This document shows positions 1 through 8,990 of a stretch of DNA of 54,918 nt, in pieces. The stretch comes from a virus. Location: the IMG/VR virus record IMGVR_UViG_3300035234_000017, positions 1-54,918 of that record, one strand, 5' to 3'. Within the stretch, counting starts at the first letter, position 1. Each line of letters opens with the position of its first letter. The notes beneath the pieces are model-generated. The model was not told where the DNA came from. It was given only the letters and a program-made list of their open reading frames with translations, and did not search any database. Position numbers and translations under genes: made by a program.

Positions 1-353
1 CCATATTCTTTGTCTGCATAACTTATAACTGTCGTTCCACCCCAACCTTTTTTTAATAATCTTAACGATTTACCTATAAAAAAACTTTCAGCATTTCTCG
101 GAGTATCGTCCACACAACACAACCTCCGCAATTCAATCACATCATGTATATCATCTACAAATTTTTTCCATTGGTTAGCCATTGCCATTTTACCGTAGAA
201 CATAGCACCTTTTATATTATCATGTTCATCATAGAGAGCATAACAGTAATCTGAAATACACCCATTTATCGATTTTGAATAATGCCACCTCTCAATAAAA
301 CCAGATATATCCTTTCTACTAACACGTTTTACATACCATTTTTCTAATGCCAT
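1..353 (-). CDS. Mom-like GNAT-fold protein (C-terminus cut by window edge)
   Basis: About 117 codons are visible, starting at the ATG at 353 (MALEKWYVKR) and running off the window. The stretches HYSKS near residue 24, ELRRLCC and GGTTVISYAD resemble the Mom-like / GNAT acyltransferase-fold proteins of T4-like phages and prophages, in which an RR.. core is followed by a GW..(V/L)(I/V)(S/T)YAD strand. Mu Mom modifies adenines in DNA to escape restriction. Whether this homologue modifies DNA is inferred from family resemblance only. It lies 29 bp downstream of ald on the same strand. No strong ribosome-binding site precedes the ATG. The missing part should hold the rest of the acyl-CoA-binding fold. 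Confidence 0.55.
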   Translation of the reverse strand, partial: MALEKWYVKRVSRKDISGFIERWHYSKSINGCISDYCYALYDEHDNIKGAMFYGKMAMANQWKKFVDDIHDVIELRRLCCVDDTPRNAESFFIGKSLRLLKKGWGGTTVISYADKEY

Positions 354-382
354 TATGTTCTATCACAAGTCATTATATATTT

Positions 383-1492
383 TCATTCCTCATAATACTC
401 CATAAGTTCTAATGATTCAGCAACCATTAAATTAGTGATTCTACCATTATGTGTATATATACCATTTGTGAAATTAGGATCCACGTTATCAAGACCCATA
501 TCAGCCAAAACAGCTATATATGGTAATGTCGCCTTAGTAAGTATGTTAGTAGCACTTTTAGGATATGCACCAGGCATATTAGACACACAATAATGAATAA
601 CCCCATGGTGCATAAATACAGGGTTTTGATGACTTCTCATCTGTGAAGTTTCAATACAACCACCCTGATCAATAGATACATCAACCACCACTGAACCTTT
701 CCTCATACTTTTTACCATATCTTCAGTAACAACAATAGGAGATTTCTTTCCTGGTATTGAAACTGCACCAATAACTAAATCAGCATCTTTAACAGCAGGC
801 TCCAAATTCCATGAAGTGGAACACTTATATTCAATAGAAGTATTCATATGACCTCTACTCAAATACTCCCAACGATAATCGGTTTCCAACCCTAAAATAA
901 TAACATTAGCACCCATCCCATTTGCCATCTCAGCCGCATGTCTACCCACAACACCATCACCAACAACTACCACATTACCAGAATTAACACCATTGATTTT
1001 TCCTAGTTGGACACCAGACCCATCAAAAAACATTGACTTATCTGTATACTGGAGATAATAACTACCAATAGTAACCGCCATATTACCAGCAATAGCAGAC
1101 ATAGGTGACAACAACGGTAAATTACCAAAATTATCTGTTATTGATTCATATGCTATGGCAGTAGTATTGGTGGATAATAATTTAAGTGTCAGTTCTTTAT
1201 CTACACCCGCAAGATGAAGATAAGTAAATAATATTTGCCCATTAAAATATTTGTATTCTTCCACTTGAGGTTCTTTAACTTTAACCACAAGATCCGAATC
1301 CCATGCATAAAAGTCGTGGCATATTGTCGCACCGGACGATATATAATCATCATCCGAATAACCAGAACCAACCCCAGCTTCAAATGTTACACATACAGAG
1401 TGACCTCTATCAACCAATTCACGCACACCATTTGGGGTAATTGCTACCCTATGTTCGTTTTCCTTTATTTCTTTGATTAATCCAATTTTCAT
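383..1492 (-). CDS. ald: Alanine dehydrogenase
   Basis: NAD-dependent enzyme interconverting L-alanine and pyruvate plus ammonia in the cytoplasm. The 369 aa are full length for the family (about 370). The N-terminal KEIKENEHRVAITP contains the substrate-binding Arg15. KVKEP (about residues 71-75) carries the substrate Lys and YLHLA (91-95) the catalytic His. The Rossmann motif GDGVVGRHAAE begins near residue 178, and VVVDVSIDQGG (268-278) holds the conserved Asp. The start is fixed by the conserved N-terminus, so the 44-bp overlap with the end of purN upstream is real. Ald here is one of three enzymes in the window that make or use pyruvate. In vivo direction cannot be read from sequence. 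Confidence 0.95.
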   Translation of the reverse strand: MKIGLIKEIKENEHRVAITPNGVRELVDRGHSVCVTFEAGVGSGYSDDDYISSGATICHDFYAWDSDLVVKVKEPQVEEYKYFNGQILFTYLHLAGVDKELTLKLLSTNTTAIAYESITDNFGNLPLLSPMSAIAGNMAVTIGSYYLQYTDKSMFFDGSGVQLGKINGVNSGNVVVVGDGVVGRHAAEMANGMGANVIILGLETDYRWEYLSRGHMNTSIEYKCSTSWNLEPAVKDADLVIGAVSIPGKKSPIVVTEDMVKSMRKGSVVVDVSIDQGGCIETSQMRSHQNPVFMHHGVIHYCVSNMPGAYPKSATNILTKATLPYIAVLADMGLDNVDPNFTNGIYTHNGRITNLMVAESLELMEYYEE

Positions 1493-2096
1493 ATTTAGTC
1501 CTCACTGATTCAACTTCCATCAATCTAGGAAGAATTTCATTAATAACCCCTATATACAATTCAGATTCAGTAGCACGACAAGCATCACCTAACGATTGCA
1601 CATCATCATTATCTCTAACTAAAACTAAATTCTGTTTCAATATCGGTCCAGAATCATATTCATCAGTAACAATATGTACAGTAACTCCTGTAACCTTATC
1701 ATTAGACTCTAAGACTGATTTATATATATCATCACCAAACATATTACCATGTTTAGGCAATAATGATGGATGGATGTTTAATATTCTATTTTCATACCCA
1801 TTCAATACTATATTATTAACATGTTTCCTGTATCCAGACAACACTACCAGATCAGTTGCAACTGATTTTAATTTATTAAAAATAGCATTATCTTCGTCAT
1901 GTAGATTAGTTTTACCAGATATTATAGAAACATTAATACCATTATCATGACACCATTGAACTATAAGAGCATCTTTATTATTACATATAACAACACCAAC
2001 TTCAGCTACAATTCTCCATGAATTAATTGCTCCTATAACATCCCTAGCCGCGGTACCACCATCTGACGCCAAAAAACTAATAATTGGTGTCTTCAT
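1449..2096 (-). CDS. purN: Phosphoribosylglycinamide formyltransferase
   Basis: Transfers formyl from 10-formyl-THF to GAR in de novo purine synthesis. The 215 aa match PurN length. The catalytic set is visible: NIHPSLLPKHG gives Asn107 and His109, and HIVTDEYDSGPI (about 141-152) gives the Asp loop. ASDGGTAARD at residues 10-19 takes the place of the usual phosphate-binding SGxGSN loop, so that element is divergent. The gene sits 4 bp after fadE and overlaps ald by 44 bp, implying one transcript. With Prs, PyrD, NrdAB and ThyX it forms a nucleotide-supply set. PurN is also known as a metabolic gene of T4-like cyanophages. Confidence 0.92.
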   Translation of the reverse strand: MKTPIISFLASDGGTAARDVIGAINSWRIVAEVGVVICNNKDALIVQWCHDNGINVSIISGKTNLHDEDNAIFNKLKSVATDLVVLSGYRKHVNNIVLNGYENRILNIHPSLLPKHGNMFGDDIYKSVLESNDKVTGVTVHIVTDEYDSGPILKQNLVLVRDNDDVQSLGDACRATESELYIGVINEILPRLMEVESVRTKYENWINQRNKGKRT

Positions 2097-2100
2097 AATA

Positions 2101-4224
2101 TCACCTCAAATCTTTATCAAAATCATCTACCATAATTGCTTCATGTTCTAAAATCCCATCTAATTCGCCTTTCAGATTAGACTCATATGCCCTTTCTAAA
2201 ATATTTAATGCATCCTTTGTATTAGATGATGTAAAAGTTTTATCTGTCAACCTAGACCTTGCATCAAATCCTAATGCAGATTTAATTGAATTAGGAACAT
2301 TGACCACCGACTTCACCATTTTACTATTCAACTTATCTGATGGACCCTTATATCTTCTACCAAATGGAAATATCAAACGTCTTAATATAAACCCAATGAA
2401 CTTTGAAGGATAATTGTCTAAAATGTCCTCAAACGATTTCTGTATATTATATAATCCAGACTCAGCACCCCATGTGACATATAATATATCATTCTTCTTA
2501 TCCATATCATCAGTATCTTCGTAACGTTTTAATACCGCAGATGTCATATACAACTCTGAAAATGCATCTGCAAATCTACCAGTTATTCTTTGTCGTTTCT
2601 TAAGATCAGCACCCAACACCGATATACTTATATCAGATAACAATGCAAAGTTCTTTGATTCCAATCCAATACGTTTATAATACTTACCAATTTCACATGA
2701 TGCATCTTTTGGTTTAGATATAAACATACCACCAGTAATATTATGATATAATGACCCAAATATATTACCAATAGTATATTTAAGATGACCCATTAACGCC
2801 TTATTAAATGCAATTGCATCACCACATTCAGCAGAAGTTACTTCATCTTTTATAAATGGATGACACCTTAAAGATCCTTGAGAAAACACAATCAACGATC
2901 TCGTTAATATATTCGCACCCTCAACAGTATTAGCAATAGGTTGTGTTATATAATAATTCAATAATAAATTATTAGGACCATCAGATATACCCTTTCCAGC
3001 CAAAATGTCCATACCATCAATAATACATTGTCGCATCCTTTCAGTACATTGATATTTCAACATGGCAGAAATAACAGATGGTTTTTCACCATTTACTATT
3101 GCCGTGGTGGTTAGATTACACGCAGCCTCTACAACATAACATTGTCCGATTATCCTAGACAATGGTTCTTCAATACCTTCCATCTTGGAAATTGGAATTT
3201 TAAATTGTTTTCTTATCCTAGAATATGCAGTAGTAACTTTTAATGTATGTTTAATACCAGCCATAGATAATGATGGTAATGATATTGCCCTACCAGCCGC
3301 AAGACACGCCATTAACATTCGCCAACCCTTTCCTACCCCATCAATTCCACCTATAACATGATTCAATGGTAAAAATACATCTTTACCATAATTCGGCCCA
3401 TTCATAAATGCTTGTCTAGCGGGATAATGTCTGCGTCCTATACGAACACCCTTAGTATCAGTTGGAACTAATACTAAACTTATACCCTCAACAGGAGGCG
3501 AATGCTCAGATTCTTTCAATAACTCATCAGGATCTACAATATGACACGCAACACCAAGTAATGTAGATACTGGTCCAAGTGTGATATATCGTTTTTCCCA
3601 ATTTAATCTAATACCTAATACCTTTTCACCCTCATATTCCCCATATTCAACAACACCATAATCTTCCATCGCCGCAGCATCTGAACCAGAATATGGTCCT
3701 GTTAATGCAAATGCCGGTATATCTTTACCTGATGATAATGTAGGTAACCATTTATCTTTTTGTTCTTGTGTGCCAAACTCATAAAGCAATTCACCAGGAC
3801 CCAAAGAATTTGGAACCATAGTAGTAATTGCTAATGAGATACTTCTAGACGCTAAAACTGATATAATACACGATTGTGCATATGCTGAGAATTCCAAACC
3901 ACCATATTCTTTCTTAATGTTGAGCGCAAAAAAACCATTATCTTTTAAATAATTCCACACATCAACTGGTAAATCTTTATGTATAACATTAACTTCCCAA
4001 TCAGACACCATTTCACAAACAGTATCAACTTCAGAATTAATGAAATCGTGTTCTTCTTGTGTTAATTTAGTTTGTTCTGTATTTAATAGTATATCCCAAT
4101 TTGGTCTACCACCAAATAACTCAGATTCCCACCATACTGTACCGGCATCTAAAGCCTCTCTTTCAGTATTTGATATCTTTGGTAATATCTTTTGGAATAA
4201 TTTCATACCATATTCATTCATCAT
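2101..4224 (-). CDS. fadE: FadE-type acyl-CoA dehydrogenase
   Basis: First step of beta-oxidation: FAD-dependent oxidation of acyl-CoA to trans-2-enoyl-CoA. The 707 aa contain the large FadE architecture. An N-terminal block (EREALDAGTVWWESELF) is followed by the central FAD/substrate region with ALTGPYSGSDAA (about 174-185) and a helical domain in which NTVEGANILTRSLIVF carries the catalytic base Glu435 in the FadE-specific VEGAN context. A DUF1974-like C-terminal extension follows. E. coli FadE is about 814 aa; the missing 80-100 residues are the N-terminal membrane segments, so this enzyme should be soluble. It is followed 4 bp later by purN. The start at MMNEYG follows an AGAGG site. Identity is firm; chain-length preference is not deducible. 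Confidence 0.95.
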   Translation of the reverse strand: MMNEYGMKLFQKILPKISNTEREALDAGTVWWESELFGGRPNWDILLNTEQTKLTQEEHDFINSEVDTVCEMVSDWEVNVIHKDLPVDVWNYLKDNGFFALNIKKEYGGLEFSAYAQSCIISVLASRSISLAITTMVPNSLGPGELLYEFGTQEQKDKWLPTLSSGKDIPAFALTGPYSGSDAAAMEDYGVVEYGEYEGEKVLGIRLNWEKRYITLGPVSTLLGVACHIVDPDELLKESEHSPPVEGISLVLVPTDTKGVRIGRRHYPARQAFMNGPNYGKDVFLPLNHVIGGIDGVGKGWRMLMACLAAGRAISLPSLSMAGIKHTLKVTTAYSRIRKQFKIPISKMEGIEEPLSRIIGQCYVVEAACNLTTTAIVNGEKPSVISAMLKYQCTERMRQCIIDGMDILAGKGISDGPNNLLLNYYITQPIANTVEGANILTRSLIVFSQGSLRCHPFIKDEVTSAECGDAIAFNKALMGHLKYTIGNIFGSLYHNITGGMFISKPKDASCEIGKYYKRIGLESKNFALLSDISISVLGADLKKRQRITGRFADAFSELYMTSAVLKRYEDTDDMDKKNDILYVTWGAESGLYNIQKSFEDILDNYPSKFIGFILRRLIFPFGRRYKGPSDKLNSKMVKSVVNVPNSIKSALGFDARSRLTDKTFTSSNTKDALNILERAYESNLKGELDGILEHEAIMVDDFDKDLR

Positions 4225-4235
4225 ATATCATACCT

Positions 4236-4406
4236 CTAAAATAAAATAAAATCTACCACCCATACTATTATATATAACATTAATGGCATACCAAATGTCA
4301 ATACAGACATCCAAACCGACTTAGTAACAGATTTACACAACCCATTACATTGATAATTAATCTTTTCCCGTATTCTCTCCATCCTTGACTGTACTATTTC
4401 GTTCAC
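4236..4406 (-). CDS. Small single-span membrane protein
   Basis: A 56-codon frame too short for usual ORF cut-offs. The GTG start at 4406 has GGAG about 9 nt upstream; an internal ATG at 4382 would give 48 aa but lacks a usable site. The C-terminal half (VWMSVLTFGMPLMLYIIVWV) is a membrane helix. It overlaps the 55-aa gene at 4357-4524 out of frame and ends just before fadE. No family was recognised. Confidence 0.4.
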   Translation of the reverse strand: MNEIVQSRMERIREKINYQCNGLCKSVTKSVWMSVLTFGMPLMLYIIVWVVDFILF

Positions 4407-4524
4407 TTTCTTTCTTCTCCGTTTTTTGTTTATTATTAAATATGATATCCCAATTATCTCTATATTTTTTGTTATTTATTTTAGATTTTATAGAATCTCC
4501 TGTTATATCATTCTTCGTTGTCAT
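4357..4524 (-). CDS. Conserved small phage protein with YRDNW motif
   Basis: A 55-aa lysine-rich protein with the stretch KYRDNWDIIFNNK at residues 20-32. The K-Y-x-(D/E)-N-W-(D/E)-x-I-F pattern recurs in small uncharacterised proteins of marine T4-like phages, which supports it as a real gene. It overlaps the end of the coiled-coil gene upstream by 17 bp. Function is unknown. Confidence 0.55.
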   Translation of the reverse strand: MTTKNDITGDSIKSKINNKKYRDNWDIIFNNKQKTEKKESERNSTVKDGENTGKD

Positions 4525-4759
4525 TTTCTATTTTTCTTTTTAATTTGTCGCGCTTCCGTTTAAGAGATTTAATCTCTCGTTTTAATTCTTTCACTTCATC
4601 CAAATACCTGTTTGCATCATTTATATCACCACATTTAGCCTCCATACGATTACCAATAGACTGCAACTCTTCTAATAACCCCATTACATGTGAAAAGTTT
4701 CTAGTTTTATAACACTCACGCATTTCATCTATCACAGTACAATAAAATCTATTTGTCAT
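4508..4759 (-). CDS. Small coiled-coil protein
   Basis: An 83-aa protein starting MTNRFYCTV. The start at 4759 is chosen because GAGGGG lies 6-7 nt upstream; longer in-frame starts (4795, 4828) have no such site and the longest would overlap the VWA gene. Residues 45-80 (VKELKREIKSLKRKRDKLKR and flanks) are a highly charged heptad-like coiled coil. No family was recognised. It lies directly downstream of the VWA/HExxH gene, so a partner or accessory role is possible but unproven. Confidence 0.6.
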   Translation of the reverse strand: MTNRFYCTVIDEMRECYKTRNFSHVMGLLEELQSIGNRMEAKCGDINDANRYLDEVKELKREIKSLKRKRDKLKRKIENDNEE

Positions 4760-4796
4760 AATTTTCCCCTCATCTAGCCATAGTACATCTTTCATA

Positions 4797-6989
4797 TTAA
4801 GCAACCATTCTCGCAAATTCTTGTGCAATTAACTTATTAGATTTCTTGTTCTTTTGGAACTTCTTAAAATCACGTTTGATTGTATTCAGTCTCTTACGAT
4901 CTGTTGTAAACAAAGGATCATCATCAGTAACTGTTACAAATTCATCATCTTCTGCCTGTAACCGTTTATCATGAACCACAATATAACGATCATAAAACTC
5001 ATTATCCGAATCAATTTTATCATGAACAATATATCCTAATTTTGGATTAACCATTTTACGATATGATGTTAAGAAAAAACCAATCACATTATATCGTTTT
5101 CGTAATGCATCAAACATCACCTTTTGATATAATTTAGTTCTAGCACCATATGAATAAAAATAATCTCTATCACCCACGTCTGCCTCAAGTCTACCATAAC
5201 CCTCAACATCAAAAACTACAACCTTTTGATCACCATAACCAATGTTCTTAGTTCTAATATCTTGTGCATGACCATCAGTTAGGAAAACCACATTCATCTT
5301 TTCAGTATTATGTTTCTTAACAAAATCATCCGCAAGAATTAATGAGTAAGCAGCAGTTTCAATTAATGGTGTTCCACCCATTGAAAACAGTTTCTCTTTC
5401 ATCCAAGCATTACCACCTGTCAATGTTTCAGAAGAAAACATAACTCGTTGAGTCATTTTGTTCTGTTTACTCGTTGTCCAACTAGAATCGGCAATTTTAA
5501 TCATTCCTAATGCATAATTGGCAAGGTCATATTTACCATAATCTTCACCTTTACCAAACATGTTTCTTTTGCCATTATCTTTCCATTTTTTACCATTAGT
5601 AGTAAATGTATATAATTCATATGGAATACCAACACGTTTCGCAAACATAATCAAAATAACAGACTGTTTTACGGTTTCATATAAACGACCCCACATAGAA
5701 CTAGAGAAATCGACATACATCAATAATCCATGATTCTTAGCATCAGGAAATGACATGATTGACTTGAAAATATGATCATCTAACTTATATTGCCACAATT
5801 TATCCACATCAATTGAACCACTTGTAGACTGTCTTGCCTTTCTTGATTCCATTGCAGATTTACGAAGTTCAAATTGTTGAACCATAGCATTTACTGCGGG
5901 TTTAACGTCACGAATAAACTCTTTATATCTTACATTAATGAACTCATCATGATAAATTTGCATAGCGGGTTGATTATTCTTCATTTCTAAGAATTCAGTA
6001 TAACTTCTCTCCACCTCTTCATCAGTATATAAAAACTCATTAACCAATTGTTCCTTTGTGAATTTAAGATATGAAGTACCACTACCCTCATTAATCATCT
6101 TATTTTCATTCTTTCTAAATGCATCATCAGTAACAGAATGATATGGATCTTCACCAGTAGTATCACCAGTATCAGAAAGTCCACCACCAGAAGAGGAAGA
6201 AACATTATCTTCTTCAACACTATTATCATCAGTAGCATTAGCATCAACATCAGTATCAGAAGAACCAGATTCTAATGAGTCATCACCATCTTCTGAAGCT
6301 TCAGTATCACCAACATCAGAATTTAAACTTTCAGACAATCCAGAAGAATCTTCAGATTCTTCAGATTCTTCTGAATCACCAGAACCATCACTTGATTGTT
6401 GCTGCTGTTGCTGCTGCTGCTGTTCCTGCTGTTCATCAAGAAACTCCATCAACTCACGTGAAACTCTAACTGTATCATCCCAAGTATCAATTTGAAATAC
6501 TTTAGACATCATAACAGATTCTTTAAATGAAAACTTAATATCAATAGTTTTTGATAACTTAGCCTTCAAATTCAATCTATCAAGAAATCCCAAAGTATCA
6601 ACATCAACATCTTTAATACCAAAGAAATTATCTGCAACTAAATGACGATATCCTTTTAGGAAATCATTAATTAATCCAGGATAAAATTCACGAACAAGAC
6701 GTTCAATACGAACATCTTCAACAATATTTAAAATAGAATGTGGTATATCTTCAATATCAGGTAATAACTTATTTATACTTTCATCATGACTGAAAATACT
6801 AGGTGTATATAATGCATGTCCAACCTCATGTCCAATGAACAGAGTGGCAGCATCTTTATATTCTTCTTTCAATAATGGCAATCTAAGAATACGATTAGTA
6901 GGGTCAAATGAAGCAGTTCTAAAATTACCCTCAATAACTTCTAAATCTTCTCTTGCCATTAATTTGGAAAGTAGTGAAGTGTTTAACAT
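4797..6989 (-). CDS. CobT-like VWA protein with HExxH motif
   Basis: A 730-aa protein of the type often annotated 'CobT-like' or 'peptidase' in marine T4-like phages. Residues 50-61 (LFIGHEVGHALY) form an HExxH zinc-site motif. Residues 187-198 are a glutamine run, followed to about residue 285 by an acidic Ser/Asp/Glu linker. A von Willebrand A domain starts near 421 with the MIDAS motif DFSSS (427-431) and a conserved FLTDGHAQD strand. Known VWA-CobT proteins partner with AAA+ ATPases in metal chelatases or MoxR-like remodelling; no such ATPase is next to it here. The gene is led by its own sigma70-like promoter overlapping a perfect palindrome. Molecular function is not established. Confidence 0.8.
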   Translation of the reverse strand: MLNTSLLSKLMAREDLEVIEGNFRTASFDPTNRILRLPLLKEEYKDAATLFIGHEVGHALYTPSIFSHDESINKLLPDIEDIPHSILNIVEDVRIERLVREFYPGLINDFLKGYRHLVADNFFGIKDVDVDTLGFLDRLNLKAKLSKTIDIKFSFKESVMMSKVFQIDTWDDTVRVSRELMEFLDEQQEQQQQQQQQQSSDGSGDSEESEESEDSSGLSESLNSDVGDTEASEDGDDSLESGSSDTDVDANATDDNSVEEDNVSSSSGGGLSDTGDTTGEDPYHSVTDDAFRKNENKMINEGSGTSYLKFTKEQLVNEFLYTDEEVERSYTEFLEMKNNQPAMQIYHDEFINVRYKEFIRDVKPAVNAMVQQFELRKSAMESRKARQSTSGSIDVDKLWQYKLDDHIFKSIMSFPDAKNHGLLMYVDFSSSMWGRLYETVKQSVILIMFAKRVGIPYELYTFTTNGKKWKDNGKRNMFGKGEDYGKYDLANYALGMIKIADSSWTTSKQNKMTQRVMFSSETLTGGNAWMKEKLFSMGGTPLIETAAYSLILADDFVKKHNTEKMNVVFLTDGHAQDIRTKNIGYGDQKVVVFDVEGYGRLEADVGDRDYFYSYGARTKLYQKVMFDALRKRYNVIGFFLTSYRKMVNPKLGYIVHDKIDSDNEFYDRYIVVHDKRLQAEDDEFVTVTDDDPLFTTDRKRLNTIKRDFKKFQKNKKSNKLIAQEFARMVA

Positions 6990-7020
6990 TTAATTTACCT
7001 CTTTATTAACTTATATAGAG

Positions 7021-7049
7021 AGTATATCATAGTTCTTGACATATGTCAA
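7021..7049 (-). promoter_or_regulatory. Sigma70-like promoter for the VWA gene
   Basis: Read on the minus strand: TTGACA at 7044-7049, 17-bp spacer, TATACT at 7021-7026, about 30 bp before the VWA start at 6989. The -35 box lies inside a perfect 24-bp palindrome (7031-7054), so a dimeric regulator could control it. Confidence 0.75.
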
Positions 7050-7054
7050 GAACT
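7031..7054. repeat. Perfect 24-bp palindrome (candidate operator)
   Basis: Two 12-bp arms AGTTCTTGACAT meet without a spacer, giving a perfect inverted repeat covering the -35 box of the minus-strand promoter. It starts 14 bp after the ParB-like gene's stop. The minus-strand RNA has no U-run after it, so an operator fits better than an intrinsic terminator. Confidence 0.65.
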
Positions 7055-7067
7055 ATTTTCATTTATT

Positions 7068-8042
7068 TTACACAGAAGCTTCCGTTGCCATATATTCTGA
7101 AAGAGTAGTATAATCATGTTTTCCACAATATGATGTATAATAGTCCTTACCTTTACCACCTTTTGATGCTGGTTTTGCGACATACTTTGTTGTTTTAGTA
7201 TCATCTACATAATTATCAATGTTCTGCAATACAAAACTAAGTTGTGGGGGCATTTCCTTGCGTTTTGTTCCCCATGAAAACAAGCCGGGTTGTTGTTTGT
7301 ATATCTCTTCAACTGCCCGAGTTACACCATCTAACTCTTTAGATGCACATACAGAATAACCCTTTTCAAATTTTTTGATAAAATCAATCACCTTATTGTC
7401 TGTACCTTTTATTTTATGACATTTTAATGACATTAAAAAGGCACCTAATACAGCCTGACCAGCCTTTTGACCAAGACCAATACCATCCAAGATAAGTAAT
7501 TCTTCTTTAAACAATTGCAATTTTTCTAGCGATGATGTCTGTCCAGATGCGGCATTTGGGTATTTTTCCGGATAAATGCCAGCCGCTGCGTAATTCAATG
7601 CTGTAACATATGTTCCCTTCTTAAACTTGGGACTAGAAAATTTCACACCCAAAAGAATAGCCTGCCCTGTTAGTTTTTCTGCAGTAGACTCAGTAGCTGT
7701 AATACTATCAAAAGTATTATACCCTTCCCACATAGCGTCCATAGAATTATAATAAACATATGTGGCGGCAAGTTCCTTTGGTTTTTCTAGTAAATCGTTC
7801 TCCCAAAAATATTTTCTGGTATTTGAATCAACTACAAATTGAATATCTTTTTTATATGTTTTCCCATGATAAACAGAATCCTTAGTCAATACACCAATAG
7901 TAACAACTCTGTGTTCTGGAATTAATTTTTTAAATTTCTTCATTCCTTTCTTTATTCGGTTTTCTATATCACGATTAAAGGGTATGGATGGAATTGAATT
8001 ATATTCTTCATATGTCAATGTTTTTTGTAAAAGTTCTTTCAT
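7068..8042 (-). CDS. ParB-like (DGNTR-class) phage protein
   Basis: A 324-aa protein of uncertain function. Residues about 45-115 follow the layout of a ParB-like N-terminal family seen in phages: a conserved HRVVTIGVL strand, then FVVDSNTRKYFWEND in place of the usual (L)DGNTRxxxW, then a YNSMDAMWEGYNTFDS segment. The rest is mixed helix with GLGQKAGQAVLGAFLMSLKC near residue 210. It has its own promoter and lies just downstream of the Dam-type methyltransferase, so a role in DNA binding, methylation control or counter-defence is an inference. Catalysis cannot be claimed. Confidence 0.5.
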   Translation of the reverse strand: MKELLQKTLTYEEYNSIPSIPFNRDIENRIKKGMKKFKKLIPEHRVVTIGVLTKDSVYHGKTYKKDIQFVVDSNTRKYFWENDLLEKPKELAATYVYYNSMDAMWEGYNTFDSITATESTAEKLTGQAILLGVKFSSPKFKKGTYVTALNYAAAGIYPEKYPNAASGQTSSLEKLQLFKEELLILDGIGLGQKAGQAVLGAFLMSLKCHKIKGTDNKVIDFIKKFEKGYSVCASKELDGVTRAVEEIYKQQPGLFSWGTKRKEMPPQLSFVLQNIDNYVDDTKTTKYVAKPASKGGKGKDYYTSYCGKHDYTTLSEYMATEASV

Positions 8043-8077
8043 TTTGTTTCCTCACCATTAATAATTAACTGTACACC

Positions 8078-8106
8078 ATTATCTCATACTTTCATCTAAT
8101 TGTCAA
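8078..8106 (-). promoter_or_regulatory. Sigma70-like promoter for the ParB-like gene
   Basis: Minus strand: TTGACA (8101-8106), 17-bp spacer, GATAAT (8078-8083), 35 bp upstream of the start at 8042. It shares the longer block TTGACAATTAGATGA with the promoter at 31329-31357. Confidence 0.8.
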
Positions 8107-8114
8107 TCTTTATT

Positions 8115-8990
8115 TTATAAAAATTCATCCAATGTTGACACGTTACTCTTATAATTCATCAATAACAATTCCTTTCTTTTCTTTTGATTCTCCACATATG
8201 CCGATGACTGATTATTCATGGTGTATGTGAGTTCCCATTCCTCTTGAGTCCATTCACTATACCATTCACGTAGAGTTGGATTGGAATTATATGTAATCAT
8301 ACACGTATTACCAGACTTTGATACCTTTTCATAGAATTCTCTATGATTAAATCCTTTATGCATCGAACCATCCTTTCCATATAAAGAATCCTTGATATCA
8401 TATGGCGGATCCAGAAACAAAAATACATTCGGGTCATCATCAATTAATTCAGAATAATCTAGGTTCGTGATTTTCCAATTCTTGATAATCTTTCCGAATA
8501 TTGTTAACGATTCTATTACCCTAAAGTTGAAACAATCTCTCATTGCCCATGTTGACATAGTACCAGATTCAGTTAAACCAGAGAAAGACATTCTATTCAT
8601 AGCATACCATCTCCATCCAACCTCAAATGGGTCTGTCTGATCTCCTATCTCCGCTTTCATTTCATTGAACAATTCACGACTCTTGTCCACATCATCTCCT
8701 ACTGATTCCTTCTTTTTCTTTAAAATATTGACTAATTGTTCGGTATCACTCTGCAAAGTAATCCAGAAATAATATAGATTCTGGTACTTATCATTTATAT
8801 GAATGGGAATGTTTGGGAATAAACGTGCAAATGCCAAGGAAGGAGAACCCCCACCACCGAAAGCATCTCGGTACTGGGTAATTTCCTGTATATTGGCTGG
8901 AAGTTTGGTATCATGAAACAGATACTTCATTGCCTTTGATTTACCACCTGGATACCTGAGTGGTGTTTTATAGTTATTTAACGATCTCAT
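8115..8990 (-). CDS. dam: Dam-family DNA adenine N6-methyltransferase
   Basis: A 291-aa D12-class (alpha) N6-adenine methyltransferase. LRYPGGKSKAMKYLF at about residues 11-25 is the AdoMet-binding FxGGK-type motif, and FLFLDPPYD (about 190-198) holds the catalytic DPPY. A target-recognition insert lies between them, as in Dam and T4 Dam. The start codon overlaps the preceding 59-aa gene's stop (TAATG), implying translational coupling. Likely role: methylate phage DNA against host restriction or mark it for replication. The target site (GATC or other) cannot be deduced here. Confidence 0.92.
   Translation of the reverse strand: MRSLNNYKTPLRYPGGKSKAMKYLFHDTKLPANIQEITQYRDAFGGGGSPSLAFARLFPNIPIHINDKYQNLYYFWITLQSDTEQLVNILKKKKESVGDDVDKSRELFNEMKAEIGDQTDPFEVGWRWYAMNRMSFSGLTESGTMSTWAMRDCFNFRVIESLTIFGKIIKNWKITNLDYSELIDDDPNVFLFLDPPYDIKDSLYGKDGSMHKGFNHREFYEKVSKSGNTCMITYNSNPTLREWYSEWTQEEWELTYTMNNQSSAYVENQKKRKELLLMNYKSNVSTLDEFL

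Noticed and set aside
6150-6440. Simple CAG/CTG-type repeat in the VWA gene as a separate repeat element
   Set aside because: The run encodes an in-frame Gln and acidic linker with mixed codons; it is protein low complexity, not an independent repeat.
7031-7054. The 24-bp palindrome as an intrinsic terminator of the ParB-like gene
   Set aside because: The minus-strand RNA has no U-run after the stem, and the palindrome contains the -35 box of a good promoter.
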